Of a DNA stretch of 64,000 nt, positions 9,278 through 16,979 are shown piece by piece. The position numbers were made by a program, and so were the translations under genes. The stretch lies in contig NZ_CP010803.1 of the NCBI RefSeq assembly GCF_000960975.1, positions 3,396,273 through 3,460,272 of the forward strand, read 5' to 3'. The notes beneath the pieces are model-generated. The model saw only the letters and a list, made by a program, of their open reading frames with translations, ran no database searches and was not told the origin of the DNA. This stretch comes from Martelella endophytica. GTDB taxonomy: Bacteria > Pseudomonadota > Alphaproteobacteria > Rhizobiales > Rhizobiaceae. Numbering within the stretch: the first letter of the stretch is position 1; each line of letters starts with the position of its first letter.

Positions 9278-9567
9278 TCGTGAAGGACGATATCACGGAA
9301 ATTACCCGCTATACAGAGCAGGCCGGAGCCAGCGAAAAGACGGTTGAGAGGCTGCGTTCGGCCTTCCCCGAGTATCATTTTACCTGGTGCCTTGATGACG
9401 ATGTCACTGCTGCTAAGCCGGTGCATGAAAGCCGGGATTTCAATCTCTATCTGGTGAGCGGCAACGGCGGATGCATCGGCTTTACCGGTGAGCCGGAAAT
9501 GGCCACCGGTCTCGTCATCGCGGTTCTGGACGATGACTGGTCGCCGTTGCTTGCACAGCAATCTTGA
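9274..9567 (+). CDS. Small nif-associated protein (DUF6129-like)
   Basis: A 97-residue acidic protein coupled to the upstream nafY-like gene by an ATGA overlap. The core reads LRSAFPEYHFTWCLDDDV, then FNLYLV and ATGLVIAVLDDD. It resembles small conserved proteins found beside nifY/nafY in gammaproteobacterial nif clusters, placed in DUF6129 as I recall. No cofactor motif is visible apart from one Cys. Function unknown; a role in nitrogenase maturation is guessed from position only. Confidence 0.7.
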   Translation: MIVKDDITEITRYTEQAGASEKTVERLRSAFPEYHFTWCLDDDVTAAKPVHESRDFNLYLVSGNGGCIGFTGEPEMATGLVIAVLDDDWSPLLAQQS

Positions 9568-9578
9568 CGGGGTGATGG

Positions 9579-10529
9579 ATGTTTCACGACACCTTCCCCG
9601 AGGCCGGGCTTGTCGAACTCTGCAGCCGCGTCACGCCGGAGGCAGACCACGGCACATTTCTGGCTGCCATCAATGCCGAGGCCGGCGACACGCCTTTCTA
9701 TCATGTGGTGACGCGTGGCGGCTGGTATCGCGTCGGTGGCGTCGTCAGCAGGACGGGCGAGCGCGTGGCCCCCAGTTTGAGGAAATGGGCCGAAGCCGAG
9801 AGTGATGGCGACATGATTGCGCTTTACGCCGCCCATGCCGATGAAGACCTTCTGACCACGCGGCTCGACGGGCGGATGCATTATTTCGTGGCGCCCTGCG
9901 GCGAGCGCTCGCGCGATTTCGTTCAGCTCGAGGTCGAGGAGCTGGTCGAGGTGGTCGATCGGCCGCTGTTCGTCGATGATCATGTGCCCGATGATGTCGA
10001 AGAGCTCCTCGATCCGCCTGGCGCCTACCAGGCGCGGGTGGAGCCGCAGGTGCTGACGCCGCCGGCTTATGTCTTCCACGGCCTCAACGATGTCGCCCGG
10101 CTGGTCGATGATCAGGGCCGGACAGGGGGAAGCGACCGACGCTATATCCGCCTGCTGGAGGAGTGGGACGTCAGTTCCGCAGGTACGCAGGCGCGGTTCT
10201 GCGACCACTTCGTGCTGCGGCTCTTGCCGTTTCTCGATCGTTTCGGGGAGCACAAGATCGAGGCGACGCCGCTGCCGGTGAAGCTTGTGCCCGAGCCTTC
10301 CGTAGAGGTGCTGTCACTGAGCGGCGCCCCGCTTGCCAACTACCTCCAGCAGTATAATCGCGACGCAGGTTTCCCGCTCGCATGGTATTTCCAGATGCTG
10401 TTGCAGAAGAAGCGGATGGTGACGCTCGCCCAGACGGTCTACGTCGACTATCAGCGCAGCTACCGCTACCTCGCCGACCGCGATCTCGCCGTGCTCGAAA
10501 ACTGGATCCGCAATCCCTACAGTTTTTGA
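9579..10529 (+). CDS. Conserved nif-cluster protein of unknown function
   Basis: A 316-residue soluble protein with no signal peptide, no membrane segment and no Cys cluster. It is acidic in its first half and ends with a Tyr/Arg-rich part (VYVDYQRSYRYLADRD). It begins 12 bases after the DUF6129-like gene and so ends the nifHDKT operon. I do not recognise a functional family. As far as I recall, similar proteins lie between nifY and nifE in Azotobacter and P. stutzeri type clusters. Expression under nitrogen-fixing conditions is expected from the operon. Confidence 0.7.
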   Translation: MFHDTFPEAGLVELCSRVTPEADHGTFLAAINAEAGDTPFYHVVTRGGWYRVGGVVSRTGERVAPSLRKWAEAESDGDMIALYAAHADEDLLTTRLDGRMHYFVAPCGERSRDFVQLEVEELVEVVDRPLFVDDHVPDDVEELLDPPGAYQARVEPQVLTPPAYVFHGLNDVARLVDDQGRTGGSDRRYIRLLEEWDVSSAGTQARFCDHFVLRLLPFLDRFGEHKIEATPLPVKLVPEPSVEVLSLSGAPLANYLQQYNRDAGFPLAWYFQMLLQKKRMVTLAQTVYVDYQRSYRYLADRDLAVLENWIRNPYSF

Positions 10530-10548
10530 GGACCAATTACCCTCAGTT

Positions 10549-10577
10549 GTCATCCTCGGGCTTGACCCGAGGATCCA
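10549..10577 (+). repeat. Palindromic intergenic repeat, copy 3
   Basis: Identical over 29 bases to the unit at 3478-3506. It begins 20 bases after the preceding gene's stop, so in RNA its hairpin could help end or trim the nifHDKT transcript. Confidence 0.85.
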
Positions 10578-10665
10578 GGCAAGCTTCCACAGGCCGGCAT
10601 GGCTGGTGTCTTTTTTCGGCGGCCTATGACATGAAACCACATACATTGCTCACAACGCAGATGAT

Positions 10666-10694
10666 TGGCCCCTCGGGTCAAGCCCGAGGGTGAC
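10666..10694 (-). repeat. Palindromic intergenic repeat, copy 4 (inverted)
   Basis: Reverse complement of the unit with three changed bases, two of them paired so the palindrome core is kept. It lies 88 bases from copy 3, almost the same spacing as copies 1 and 2. Confidence 0.8.
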
Positions 10695-10755
10695 GCGAGT
10701 GGACATGCCGGTAGGCCGACAGGCGAATGTGGCTCTTTGTCTGAAACCCTCGCTT

Positions 10756-10771
10756 TGTTGGCTTTGCGACA
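10756..10771. promoter_or_regulatory. NifA upstream activator site for nifE
   Basis: TGTTGGCTTTGCGACA fits TGT-N10-ACA. It lies 45 bases before the -24 element, which is close but within the range seen for enhancer sites. Confidence 0.75.
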
Positions 10772-10816
10772 ACTCGTCCGCCACGGAAAATATCATAAAA
10801 TCAGAAAGATAAAAAC

Positions 10817-10832
10817 TGGCACGCCGTTTGCA
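10817..10832 (+). promoter_or_regulatory. Sigma-54 promoter of nifE
   Basis: TGGCACGCCGTTTGCA is a full consensus -24/-12 promoter with predicted start near 10843. The open frame's apparent TTG start at 10828 lies inside the -12 element, so it cannot be the true start. Confidence 0.92.
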
Positions 10833-10872
10833 AGTTCCTCTGTTGATCGAACACAGCACGGGGATTGTCGTC

Positions 10873-12276
10873 TTGAAACGAAGTGAGATTGCGGAGCTGC
10901 TCAATGAGCCCGCCTGCGAGCACAACGCGAAGTCCAAATCCGGCTGTTCGCGTCCCAAACCGGGAGCGGCCTCGGGGGGATGCTGTTTTGACGGGGCGCA
11001 GATCACGCTTTTGCCGATTGCCGATGTCGTGCATCTCGTTCACGGCTCGATCGCCTGTGCGGGAAGCTCCTGGGATAATCGCGGCAGTCGCTCGTCCGGA
11101 TCGACGCTGTACAAGCGCGGCTTCACAACCGACCTGACCGAGCAGGACGTGATCATGGGCCGCAGCGAGAAGCGGCTGTTTCTTGCCATCAAGCAAGCCG
11201 TCGATGAACATGCGCCGGCGGCCGTCTTTGTCTACAATACCTGCGTTCCGGCACTCATCGGCGACGATCTCGAAGCCCTCTGCAAGGCGGCGGCAACGCG
11301 CTGGGGCGTGCCGGTGGTCCCTGTCGATGCGGCGGGCTTTTATGGCAGCAAGAACCTCGGCAATCGCCTGGCCGGGGAGGCGATGGTCAAATATGTCATC
11401 GGCACACGCGAGCCGGAGCCCGTGCCCGACCATCTGCAGCGCGCCGGTATCACCGTGCACGACATCGCGCTGATCGGCGAGTACAATATTGCCGGCGAGT
11501 TATGGCATGTCATGCCGCTGCTCGACGAACTCGGCCTCAGGGTTCTCGGCTCGCTTTCCGGTGACGCGCGCTTTGCCGATGTGCAGACCATGCACCGGTC
11601 TGAAGTCAACATGATGGTCTGCGCCAAGGCGCTTTTAAACGTCGCGCGCAAGCTGAAGGCGAGTTATGGCACGCTGTGGTTCGAAGGGTCCTTCTACGGC
11701 ATTCGCGACATGGGGCAGGCGCTGCGCGACATCGCCAGCCATATCGGTGACCCCGGCCTTACGGCGCGCACCGAAGCGCTGATTGCCCGCGAGGAGACCC
11801 GCGTTCATGCGGGACTTGTGCCTTATCGCCGAAGGCTGAAGGGCAAGCGCGCGCTGCTTTATACCGGCGGCGTCAAGGCATGGTCGATCGTCTCGGCGCT
11901 GCAGGATCTCGGCATGGATGTGGTCGCCACCTCGACCCGCAAGTCGACCGAGGACGACAAGGCCAAGATCCGGGCGCTGATGGGAGAAAACACCCGCATG
12001 CTCGAGGAGAGCCAAGGGGCTCGGGCGCTGATCGACATGGTCAACGAGACCGGCACGGATGTGCTGATTGCCGGCGGGCGCAACATGTATACCGCGCTGA
12101 AGGCGCGCATTCCCTTCGTCCATATCAACCAGGAGCGCGAGCATGCCTATGCCGGCTATCAGGGCATGATCACCTTTGCAGAACAGATCGCGCAGACCAT
12201 CGACTGTCCCATCTGGCGCGCAGTGCGCGCGCCTGCCCCGTGGGATATCGAGCAGCCGGCGATCGCCGCGGAGTAG
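10873..12276 (+). CDS. nifE: FeMo-cofactor scaffold subunit NifE
   Basis: NifE forms the NifEN scaffold, related to NifDK, on which the NifB-cofactor is matured to FeMo-cofactor. The likely start is TTG at 10873, 9 bases after CGGGGA and 30 bases after the predicted transcription start, giving 467 residues that begin like other NifE proteins ([15 protein letters not shown]). Conserved parts are [41 protein letters not shown] and [15 protein letters not shown]. Any start further upstream would lie within the promoter. The next gene, nifN, starts 3 bases after the stop. Confidence 0.95.
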   Translation: MKRSEIAELLNEPACEHNAKSKSGCSRPKPGAASGGCCFDGAQITLLPIADVVHLVHGSIACAGSSWDNRGSRSSGSTLYKRGFTTDLTEQDVIMGRSEKRLFLAIKQAVDEHAPAAVFVYNTCVPALIGDDLEALCKAAATRWGVPVVPVDAAGFYGSKNLGNRLAGEAMVKYVIGTREPEPVPDHLQRAGITVHDIALIGEYNIAGELWHVMPLLDELGLRVLGSLSGDARFADVQTMHRSEVNMMVCAKALLNVARKLKASYGTLWFEGSFYGIRDMGQALRDIASHIGDPGLTARTEALIAREETRVHAGLVPYRRRLKGKRALLYTGGVKAWSIVSALQDLGMDVVATSTRKSTEDDKAKIRALMGENTRMLEESQGARALIDMVNETGTDVLIAGGRNMYTALKARIPFVHINQEREHAYAGYQGMITFAEQIAQTIDCPIWRAVRAPAPWDIEQPAIAAE

Positions 12277-12279
12277 GCC

Positions 12280-13644
12280 ATGACGACGATCTTCAAACGC
12301 AACAAGGCCCTTTCCGTCAGCCCGCTGAAGGCGAGCGCCACCATGGGCGCCGCGCTGGCCTTTCTCGGTATTCGCGATGCGATGGCCATGCTGCATGGCG
12401 CCCAGGGGTGCACGGCCTATGGCAAGGTTTTCCTCATCGGCCATTTTCGCGAGCCGGTGGCGCTGCAGACGACGGCGATGGATCAGGTGACCACCGTCAT
12501 GGGCGCGGATGACAATGTCATCGAAGGGCTTGCCGCCATCTGTAAGAAGAACCGTCCGGCGCTGATCGGTGTGCCGACGACCGGTCTTTCGGAAACGCAG
12601 GGGTCCGATGTGAACGGGGCGGTGTCGCTGTTCAGGCAGCAATATCCCGAATTTGCCGGCACAGCCGTCATACCGGTGGAAACGCCGGATTATGCGGGTT
12701 CGATGGAAACCGGGTTTGCGAAAGCGATGACCGCAATGATCGATCGGCTGGTGCCGGAAGGCGCGGGGGCAGATCCGGCATCGCCAAGGATCAATGTTCT
12801 CGTCAATAGCACGTCTTCGCCGGGTGACGTCGAGGAACTGAAGGTGCTTGTCGAAACCTTCGGCCTTGAGCCGGTCATCCTGCCCGACCTTTCCGACAGT
12901 CTCGACGGTCACCTCGATGACTTCGATCACAAGGCGCTGACCACTGGCGGCACTGGCGTCGGCGATATCCGGCGCATGGGGAAGGCACGGGCGAGCATCA
13001 TCATCGGCAGCAGTCTTGCGGCGGCCGCCGATCTGCTTGCTGCCCGTACCGGCGTTCCCGACCATCGCTTCGACCACCTGATGGGTCTTGATGCGGTGGA
13101 TGGTTTTGTCGACTGCCTGCGAAGGCTTTCGGGAAGGCCGGTTCCGGATCGGATCCGGCGCCAGCGCCGGCAGCTGCAGGATGCGATGCTTGATACCCAC
13201 TTTCATCTCGCGGCCATGTCGGCGGCGATAGCGGCAGAGCCGGATCTTCTGAAGGGTTTCGGCGATCTGCTGGCCGGCATGGGAGCGCGGGTTTGCGCGG
13301 CCGTGGCACCCGTCAATGCACCGGTGTTAAGCCGCTTGGCCTGCGAAAGCGTCAAGATCGGCGATCTCGAAGACCTGGAAGCCGCGGTGTTCGAGCATGG
13401 GACCGACATCGTCATCGGCAACGCCCATTGCCGAGCTGCGGCCGAACGCCTGGAAAAGCCGCTTCTTGGCGCGGGGTTTCCGCAGCATGACCGGTTCGGT
13501 GCTCCGGCGTCTGTTTCCATCGGCTATCGCGGCTCCCGCCGCCTTCTTTTCGATATGGCCAATCTCCTGCTCGAGGCCGAGCCGCAGGCAGTCAAGCCGT
13601 ATCGCTCGATTTACGCCAGCAGCGAAACCCGAGGGAGTGCCTGA
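12280..13644 (+). CDS. nifN: FeMo-cofactor scaffold subunit NifN
   Basis: A 454-residue NifK-like partner of NifE in the NifEN scaffold. The N-terminal part has SPLKASATMGAALAFLGI, HGAQGCTAYGKVF and TTAMDQVTTVMGADDN, typical of NifN. It starts 3 bases after the nifE stop, suggesting translational coupling for a 1:1 complex. The C-terminal part (FGAPASVSIGYRG) is also family-like. No frameshift or missing segment is seen. Confidence 0.96.
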   Translation: MTTIFKRNKALSVSPLKASATMGAALAFLGIRDAMAMLHGAQGCTAYGKVFLIGHFREPVALQTTAMDQVTTVMGADDNVIEGLAAICKKNRPALIGVPTTGLSETQGSDVNGAVSLFRQQYPEFAGTAVIPVETPDYAGSMETGFAKAMTAMIDRLVPEGAGADPASPRINVLVNSTSSPGDVEELKVLVETFGLEPVILPDLSDSLDGHLDDFDHKALTTGGTGVGDIRRMGKARASIIIGSSLAAAADLLAARTGVPDHRFDHLMGLDAVDGFVDCLRRLSGRPVPDRIRRQRRQLQDAMLDTHFHLAAMSAAIAAEPDLLKGFGDLLAGMGARVCAAVAPVNAPVLSRLACESVKIGDLEDLEAAVFEHGTDIVIGNAHCRAAAERLEKPLLGAGFPQHDRFGAPASVSIGYRGSRRLLFDMANLLLEAEPQAVKPYRSIYASSETRGSA

Positions 13645-13646
13645 TC

Positions 13647-14144
13647 ATGGTTGCCTCAGTCGCCCGCAGATTGACCCTTGTCGAGACAATGAAACAGGAG
13701 CGTTTCATGGATGACGTCGCCAAACTTGCCTTTGCCACCTCTGATCACAGCACCATCGATCAGCATTTCGGCTCGGCCGAGAGCATTGTCATCTACAAGG
13801 TGACGCCGGAAGACGCGGTGTTCAGCGAAATCATCGTGTTCGATACCGCCGAACATGATGGCAACGAGGACAAGCTGAAGTCCCGTATCGCCGCCGTCGA
13901 GGATTGCGCCGTTGTCTATTGCCGCGCCATTGGCGGGTCGGCGGTCATGCAGCTCGATGCGCTTGGCATCCAGCCCGCCAAGGTTTCGCCGGGAACGACG
14001 ATCAGGGGCCAGATCGCACTGCTGCAGACGCAGATGCGCAAGGACCCGGTGCTGTGGCTTCTGCTGAAAAACAGGGGCGGCAAGCCGGCCGAAAAGCCGG
14101 CCTCGCGTTTTGACGACATGGAGCGGAGCGGTTGGGTCGAATAG
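13647..14144 (+). CDS. nifX: Nitrogen fixation protein NifX
   Basis: A 165-residue carrier of NifB-co and other cofactor precursors during FeMo-cofactor synthesis. The NifX core is VAKLAFATSDHSTIDQHFGSAES, continuing to a conserved CRAIGGSAVMQL segment. The ATG at 13647, 2 bases after the nifN stop, keeps the short VARRLTLVE leader found in related proteins. A later ATG (13707) is possible. The order nifE-nifN-nifX-DUF269 is standard. Confidence 0.93.
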   Translation: MVASVARRLTLVETMKQERFMDDVAKLAFATSDHSTIDQHFGSAESIVIYKVTPEDAVFSEIIVFDTAEHDGNEDKLKSRIAAVEDCAVVYCRAIGGSAVMQLDALGIQPAKVSPGTTIRGQIALLQTQMRKDPVLWLLLKNRGGKPAEKPASRFDDMERSGWVE

Positions 14145-14168
14145 GCCTGTAGCTGAAGGAGGGTTGCA

Positions 14169-14645
14169 ATGAGCGATTGGGACGAACTGGCGATCGAAAA
14201 GGACGACGCGCTGCTGGCGACACCTTTCATGGTGGAGATGCTGCGCCAGATGCGCGCAGTCGACCGCTACGGGATCTGGGATCAGGCGGGCGACCATGAA
14301 ATTCTCGATCCCTTCATCATGACGAGTGAGCGCAAGCGCTGCATCCCGGTGGTCGGCGATCCGGATGAGGATGTGCTGGCGCGGGTCAGCGCCTGGTACA
14401 ACGGCCTTGCTGCGGCCATCGAGCGGGGAGGCGGCAGGATGGCCGTTCCCTTCATTCATCTGAGCCATGAAGGCTTTGGCCGGGCGCTGGTCACCGTCGG
14501 CAGGCTGATCGTCGTCGACAACACGCTGCGCGACGTTCATCGTTTCGGCTTCCGCTCGCTGGATGCGATGGTGGAAGAGGCCAACAACACTGTCGCGCGG
14601 GCGGTTCAGCTGATCACCGATCACGACGATGTGGCTTCCCTTTGA
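14169..14645 (+). CDS. NifX-associated protein (DUF269)
   Basis: A 158-residue protein of the DUF269/NifX-associated family. Recognisable segments are FMVEMLRQMRAVDRYGIWD and FGRALVTVGRLIVVDNTLRDVHRFGF. The family is confined to nif clusters, directly after nifX, and is thought to help cofactor handling, though its biochemistry is not settled. It has a strong RBS (AAGGAGGG). Confidence 0.92.
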   Translation: MSDWDELAIEKDDALLATPFMVEMLRQMRAVDRYGIWDQAGDHEILDPFIMTSERKRCIPVVGDPDEDVLARVSAWYNGLAAAIERGGGRMAVPFIHLSHEGFGRALVTVGRLIVVDNTLRDVHRFGFRSLDAMVEEANNTVARAVQLITDHDDVASL

Positions 14646-14672
14646 GCTAACCCGAAAAAAACGGAGGATTGC

Positions 14673-14885
14673 ATGAACGATGACAATCAAGACCTGCTGC
14701 GAAGGGCAGTGCTGAAGGCCAAACGGATTGCTGGTGAAAAGGCGATGGAACTGCATGATCTGGTCGAGGATCGGCTGCCCGCCGCCTATGAGGATCTTCC
14801 GGCACTGGCGGAGGAAACCTATGCCGCCTGCCGGAGCTGGGCCGAGGCGGAGGCCGCCCTTGCAGCAGTCTCGAGGGAGGCCTGA
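14673..14885 (+). CDS. CCE_0567/DUF683-type small nif protein
   Basis: A 70-residue, mostly helical protein with a LRRAVLKAKRIAGEKAMELHDLVEDRLP core. This matches the DUF683/CCE_0567 family, a small helical putative metal-binding protein encoded between DUF269 and the nif ferredoxin in many diazotrophs. RBS CGGAGG precedes the ATG. Its role is unknown. Confidence 0.88.
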   Translation: MNDDNQDLLRRAVLKAKRIAGEKAMELHDLVEDRLPAAYEDLPALAEETYAACRSWAEAEAALAAVSREA

Positions 14886-14888
14886 ACC

Positions 14889-15230
14889 ATGTCGGAGCAG
14901 ATTGTCGGGCAAACGCTGGGTGGCGCCGAATGGCTGCCGAAATTCGTCCAGAAGCTGGATGCCGGTCGGTGTATCGGGTGCGGACGCTGCTACAAGGTCT
15001 GTTCGCGTGCCGTGCTGGAACTGGTGGAGCGCGCAGAACTGGCCGCCTATGAGGACGATTGCGACGACCCCTTCGGGGACGATGACGAGGATGACGGTTT
15101 TGCCGATGACACCGCGATGGTGATGTCGCTCAAGAATCGGCTTGATTGTATCGGCTGTGAGGCCTGTTCGAAGATCTGTCCGAAGAACTGCTTCAGCCTG
15201 GCCGCAGCACCGCGCGCCGAAGCTGCCTGA
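14889..15230 (+). CDS. fdxB: nif-specific ferredoxin III FdxB
   Basis: A 113-residue 2x[4Fe-4S] ferredoxin. The first cluster motif is CIGCGRCYKVC and the second CIGCEACSKICP, separated by a long acidic insert (about residues 53-78) typical of FdxB. It starts 3 bases after the previous stop and is followed by nifQ. FdxB-type ferredoxins supply electrons in nitrogenase cofactor assembly or function; which applies here is not visible. Confidence 0.92.
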   Translation: MSEQIVGQTLGGAEWLPKFVQKLDAGRCIGCGRCYKVCSRAVLELVERAELAAYEDDCDDPFGDDDEDDGFADDTAMVMSLKNRLDCIGCEACSKICPKNCFSLAAAPRAEAA

Positions 15231-15246
15231 GGTTTCAGCGGCGAAG

Positions 15247-15891
15247 ATGAAGCGGCGAGAGCAGGAGACCGTTGCCGAAAGCATCTATCGCCAGCTCATG
15301 GCGGGGCAACCGCTATGCGTCGATGACGGGCATGATTTTGATCGGCACGTGCTGGCCTCCGTCCTTGCCATTTCCTGCGAAGAAGTGTCGTCACGGGAGG
15401 CTGGCTCGCTCAGCGAAGCCTGCGGCCTCTCGCAAGAGGCGCTGGAATATCTGTCTGCCGCATGGTTCTGCGCGGCGGGGCAGGGGCTGCTTGCCGGCTT
15501 TGCCGGGAAGGCATTTAAGACCGATGACGAGGTGCTGCTGCTGGTCGACCTGCTGTCAGGTTTTGCCGACCTGCCGCTGTCGCCGCTCATGGCGACGCTC
15601 GTCGCACGGCGAGCGATGCAGGACAATCACCTCTGGCAGGACCTCGGGCTTCGCAACCGTGCGGAGCTTTCGCGATTGCTGTTCCGCCATTTTCCTGCGC
15701 TGGCGGCCGGCAACACGCAGAACATGAAGTGGAAGAAATACTTCTACCGAGCGCTCTGCGAGGCGGAGGGCTCGGTACTCTGCACCGCCCCGACGTGTCG
15801 CCAGTGTACCGATTTTTCCGATTGTTTCGGTTCGGAAGACGGCGAAAGCCGGATGGCCTACATCCGCAATGGCTATCCGTTGTCAGTGTGA
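15247..15891 (+). CDS. nifQ: Molybdenum-processing protein NifQ
   Basis: A 214-residue protein that delivers molybdenum to NifEN/NifH for FeMo-cofactor. The C-terminal Cys motif CTAPTCRQCTDFSDC (Cx4Cx2Cx5C) binds its Mo-Fe-S cluster. The ATG at 15247 is chosen; the frame runs further upstream but overlaps fdxB without conserved sequence. The gene ends the nifE operon and is followed directly by the molybdate uptake operon, so molybdenum import and use are adjacent. Confidence 0.94.
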   Translation: MKRREQETVAESIYRQLMAGQPLCVDDGHDFDRHVLASVLAISCEEVSSREAGSLSEACGLSQEALEYLSAAWFCAAGQGLLAGFAGKAFKTDDEVLLLVDLLSGFADLPLSPLMATLVARRAMQDNHLWQDLGLRNRAELSRLLFRHFPALAAGNTQNMKWKKYFYRALCEAEGSVLCTAPTCRQCTDFSDCFGSEDGESRMAYIRNGYPLSV

Positions 15892-15926
15892 TCCCGGCGG
15901 TTTGTCGTGTTGTCGCCAAAAATGAC

Positions 15927-15954
15927 GATCTTTGTCGGGTTTGCGACAAAGATC
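15927..15954. repeat. 11-bp inverted repeat enclosing a NifA site
   Basis: GATCTTTGTCG and CGACAAAGATC are perfect 11-base inverted arms with a 6-base spacer, 36 bases after the nifQ stop. The repeat contains the mod-operon NifA site and could also form a terminator-like hairpin for nifE-nifQ mRNA. Confidence 0.7.
15933..15948. promoter_or_regulatory. NifA upstream activator site for modE-modABC
   Basis: TGTCGGGTTTGCGACA fits TGT-N10-ACA and lies 120 bases before the sigma-54 promoter ahead of modE. Confidence 0.75.
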
Positions 15955-16009
15955 GCGCTGTCTTGTGTCCGACGCCAATTCCCGCTTGAAGGTGTCATCC
16001 GGCGTTTGA

Positions 16010-16024
16010 CCCAGGAATCCTGGG
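16010..16024. other. Short palindrome downstream of nifQ
   Basis: CCCAGGA and TCCTGGG are 7-base arms around a single base. With the preceding GTCATCC...TTGACCC bases this looks like a degenerate copy of the 29-base intergenic repeat. It may add to termination after nifQ. Confidence 0.35.
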
Positions 16025-16068
16025 CGGCGTAGCGCCAGGCAAGGATCGCCGGCGCTGAAAATCCGTTC

Positions 16069-16084
16069 TGGCATGGCGATTGCT
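16069..16084 (+). promoter_or_regulatory. Sigma-54 promoter for modE-modABC
   Basis: TGGCAT-GGCGA-TTGCT keeps GG and GC at -24/-12 spacing, with a predicted start near 16095, 47 bases before the modE ATG. A weak sigma-70 promoter (TTGCTT at 16080, TATGCA at 16102) overlaps and could give basal transcription. Confidence 0.72.
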
Positions 16085-16098
16085 TTCCTTGTTTTATG

Positions 16099-16123
16099 CG
16101 TTATGCATTTTAACTACATAACG
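16099..16123. promoter_or_regulatory. ModE (Mo-box) operator
   Basis: CGTTATGCA and TACATAACG are inverted 9-base arms (8 of 9 match) with a 7-base spacer, closely fitting the ModE consensus. The site spans about +5 to +29 of the predicted transcript, so Mo-bound ModE would block its own operon. Confidence 0.8.
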
Positions 16124-16141
16124 AAACTTGAAGGTTGGACC

Positions 16142-16945
16142 ATGAGCAGGCTTTCGCCCGCATTGACATTCGAAACCCCGTCCGGCGATCGCGCCGGAGA
16201 GGCACGCTTCGCGCTTCTCGCCGAAATCGACCGACTCGGCTCGATCTCGGCCGCCGCCAAGGCTACCGGCTTCTCCTACAAGGGCGCCTGGGATGCGGTG
16301 AATGCGATGAACAACCTGTTTCCGCGGCCGTTGATCGTCAAGCATGCGGGCGGAGCCAGTGGTGGCGGGGCGGAGGTGACGGAAGAGGGCCGACGCGCCC
16401 TTGACGCACACCGCCAGCTGACGGCAGCGCTTGGCGATGTCATGGCGCGGCTCGAAACCGTCATATCGGAAACCCCCGGCCTTTCGATCCCCACCGAGAA
16501 CTTGTTCTGGAGCCCCCTCATGCGCACAAGTGCACGCAATTGCTATCATGGCGTTGTCGAGGCCGTGTCCCACGGCGCGGTCAACGCGGAAATCCTGCTG
16601 AAAATCGCGCCCGACGTGACGCTTGCCGTGATCGTCACCGAAGCGAGCGTTGCCAATCTCGGGCTCGAGCCCGGTCGTGAGGCCTACGCTCTGATCAAGG
16701 CTTCGACGCCGATCCTGCTTGAAGACGGCGACCACGTTCTCTCGTCGGCCCGCAACCGGATCACCGGTACGGTGATTTCCGTGGAGCCCGGCGCCGTCAA
16801 TGCGGAAGTTGTGCTCGATATCGGCGGCGGCAAGACGCTCTGCGCGATCATCACCGGCAAGAGTGCCGAAGCGATGGCGCTTGTCACCGGCAAGCGCATG
16901 ACCGCCCTCATCAAGGCCTCCCAGATCATTCTGGCTCTCGGCTGA
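16142..16945 (+). CDS. modE: Molybdate-responsive regulator ModE
   Basis: A 267-residue ModE. The N-terminal winged HTH (about 15-100) includes LGSISAAAKATGFSYKGAWDAVNAMNN. Two C-terminal Mop/TOBE molybdate-binding repeats follow, with GVVEAVSHGAVNAEILLKI and GTVISVEPGAVNAEVVLDI. Molybdate-bound ModE normally represses modABC and, in Rhodobacter, alternative nitrogenase genes. The ATG at 16142 lies after the Mo-box; the frame extends upstream through the operator and promoter and cannot start there. It is the first gene of modE-modABC. Confidence 0.95.
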   Translation: MSRLSPALTFETPSGDRAGEARFALLAEIDRLGSISAAAKATGFSYKGAWDAVNAMNNLFPRPLIVKHAGGASGGGAEVTEEGRRALDAHRQLTAALGDVMARLETVISETPGLSIPTENLFWSPLMRTSARNCYHGVVEAVSHGAVNAEILLKIAPDVTLAVIVTEASVANLGLEPGREAYALIKASTPILLEDGDHVLSSARNRITGTVISVEPGAVNAEVVLDIGGGKTLCAIITGKSAEAMALVTGKRMTALIKASQIILALG

Positions 16946-16979
16946 CAGTCCAAACGCAAATCTCAACGAAGGAAAATCC

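Larger units (their letters stand above)
10530..10872. other. Intergenic region before nifE
   Basis: This 343-base stretch has no gene. It repeats the layout seen before nifH: an inverted pair of 29-base palindromic repeats, then a NifA site and a sigma-54 promoter. Confidence 0.75.

Noticed and set aside
15050..15120. Acidic Asp/Glu-rich stretch in fdxB as an unusual insert
   Set aside because: A long acidic insert between the two cluster motifs is normal for FdxB-type ferredoxins.
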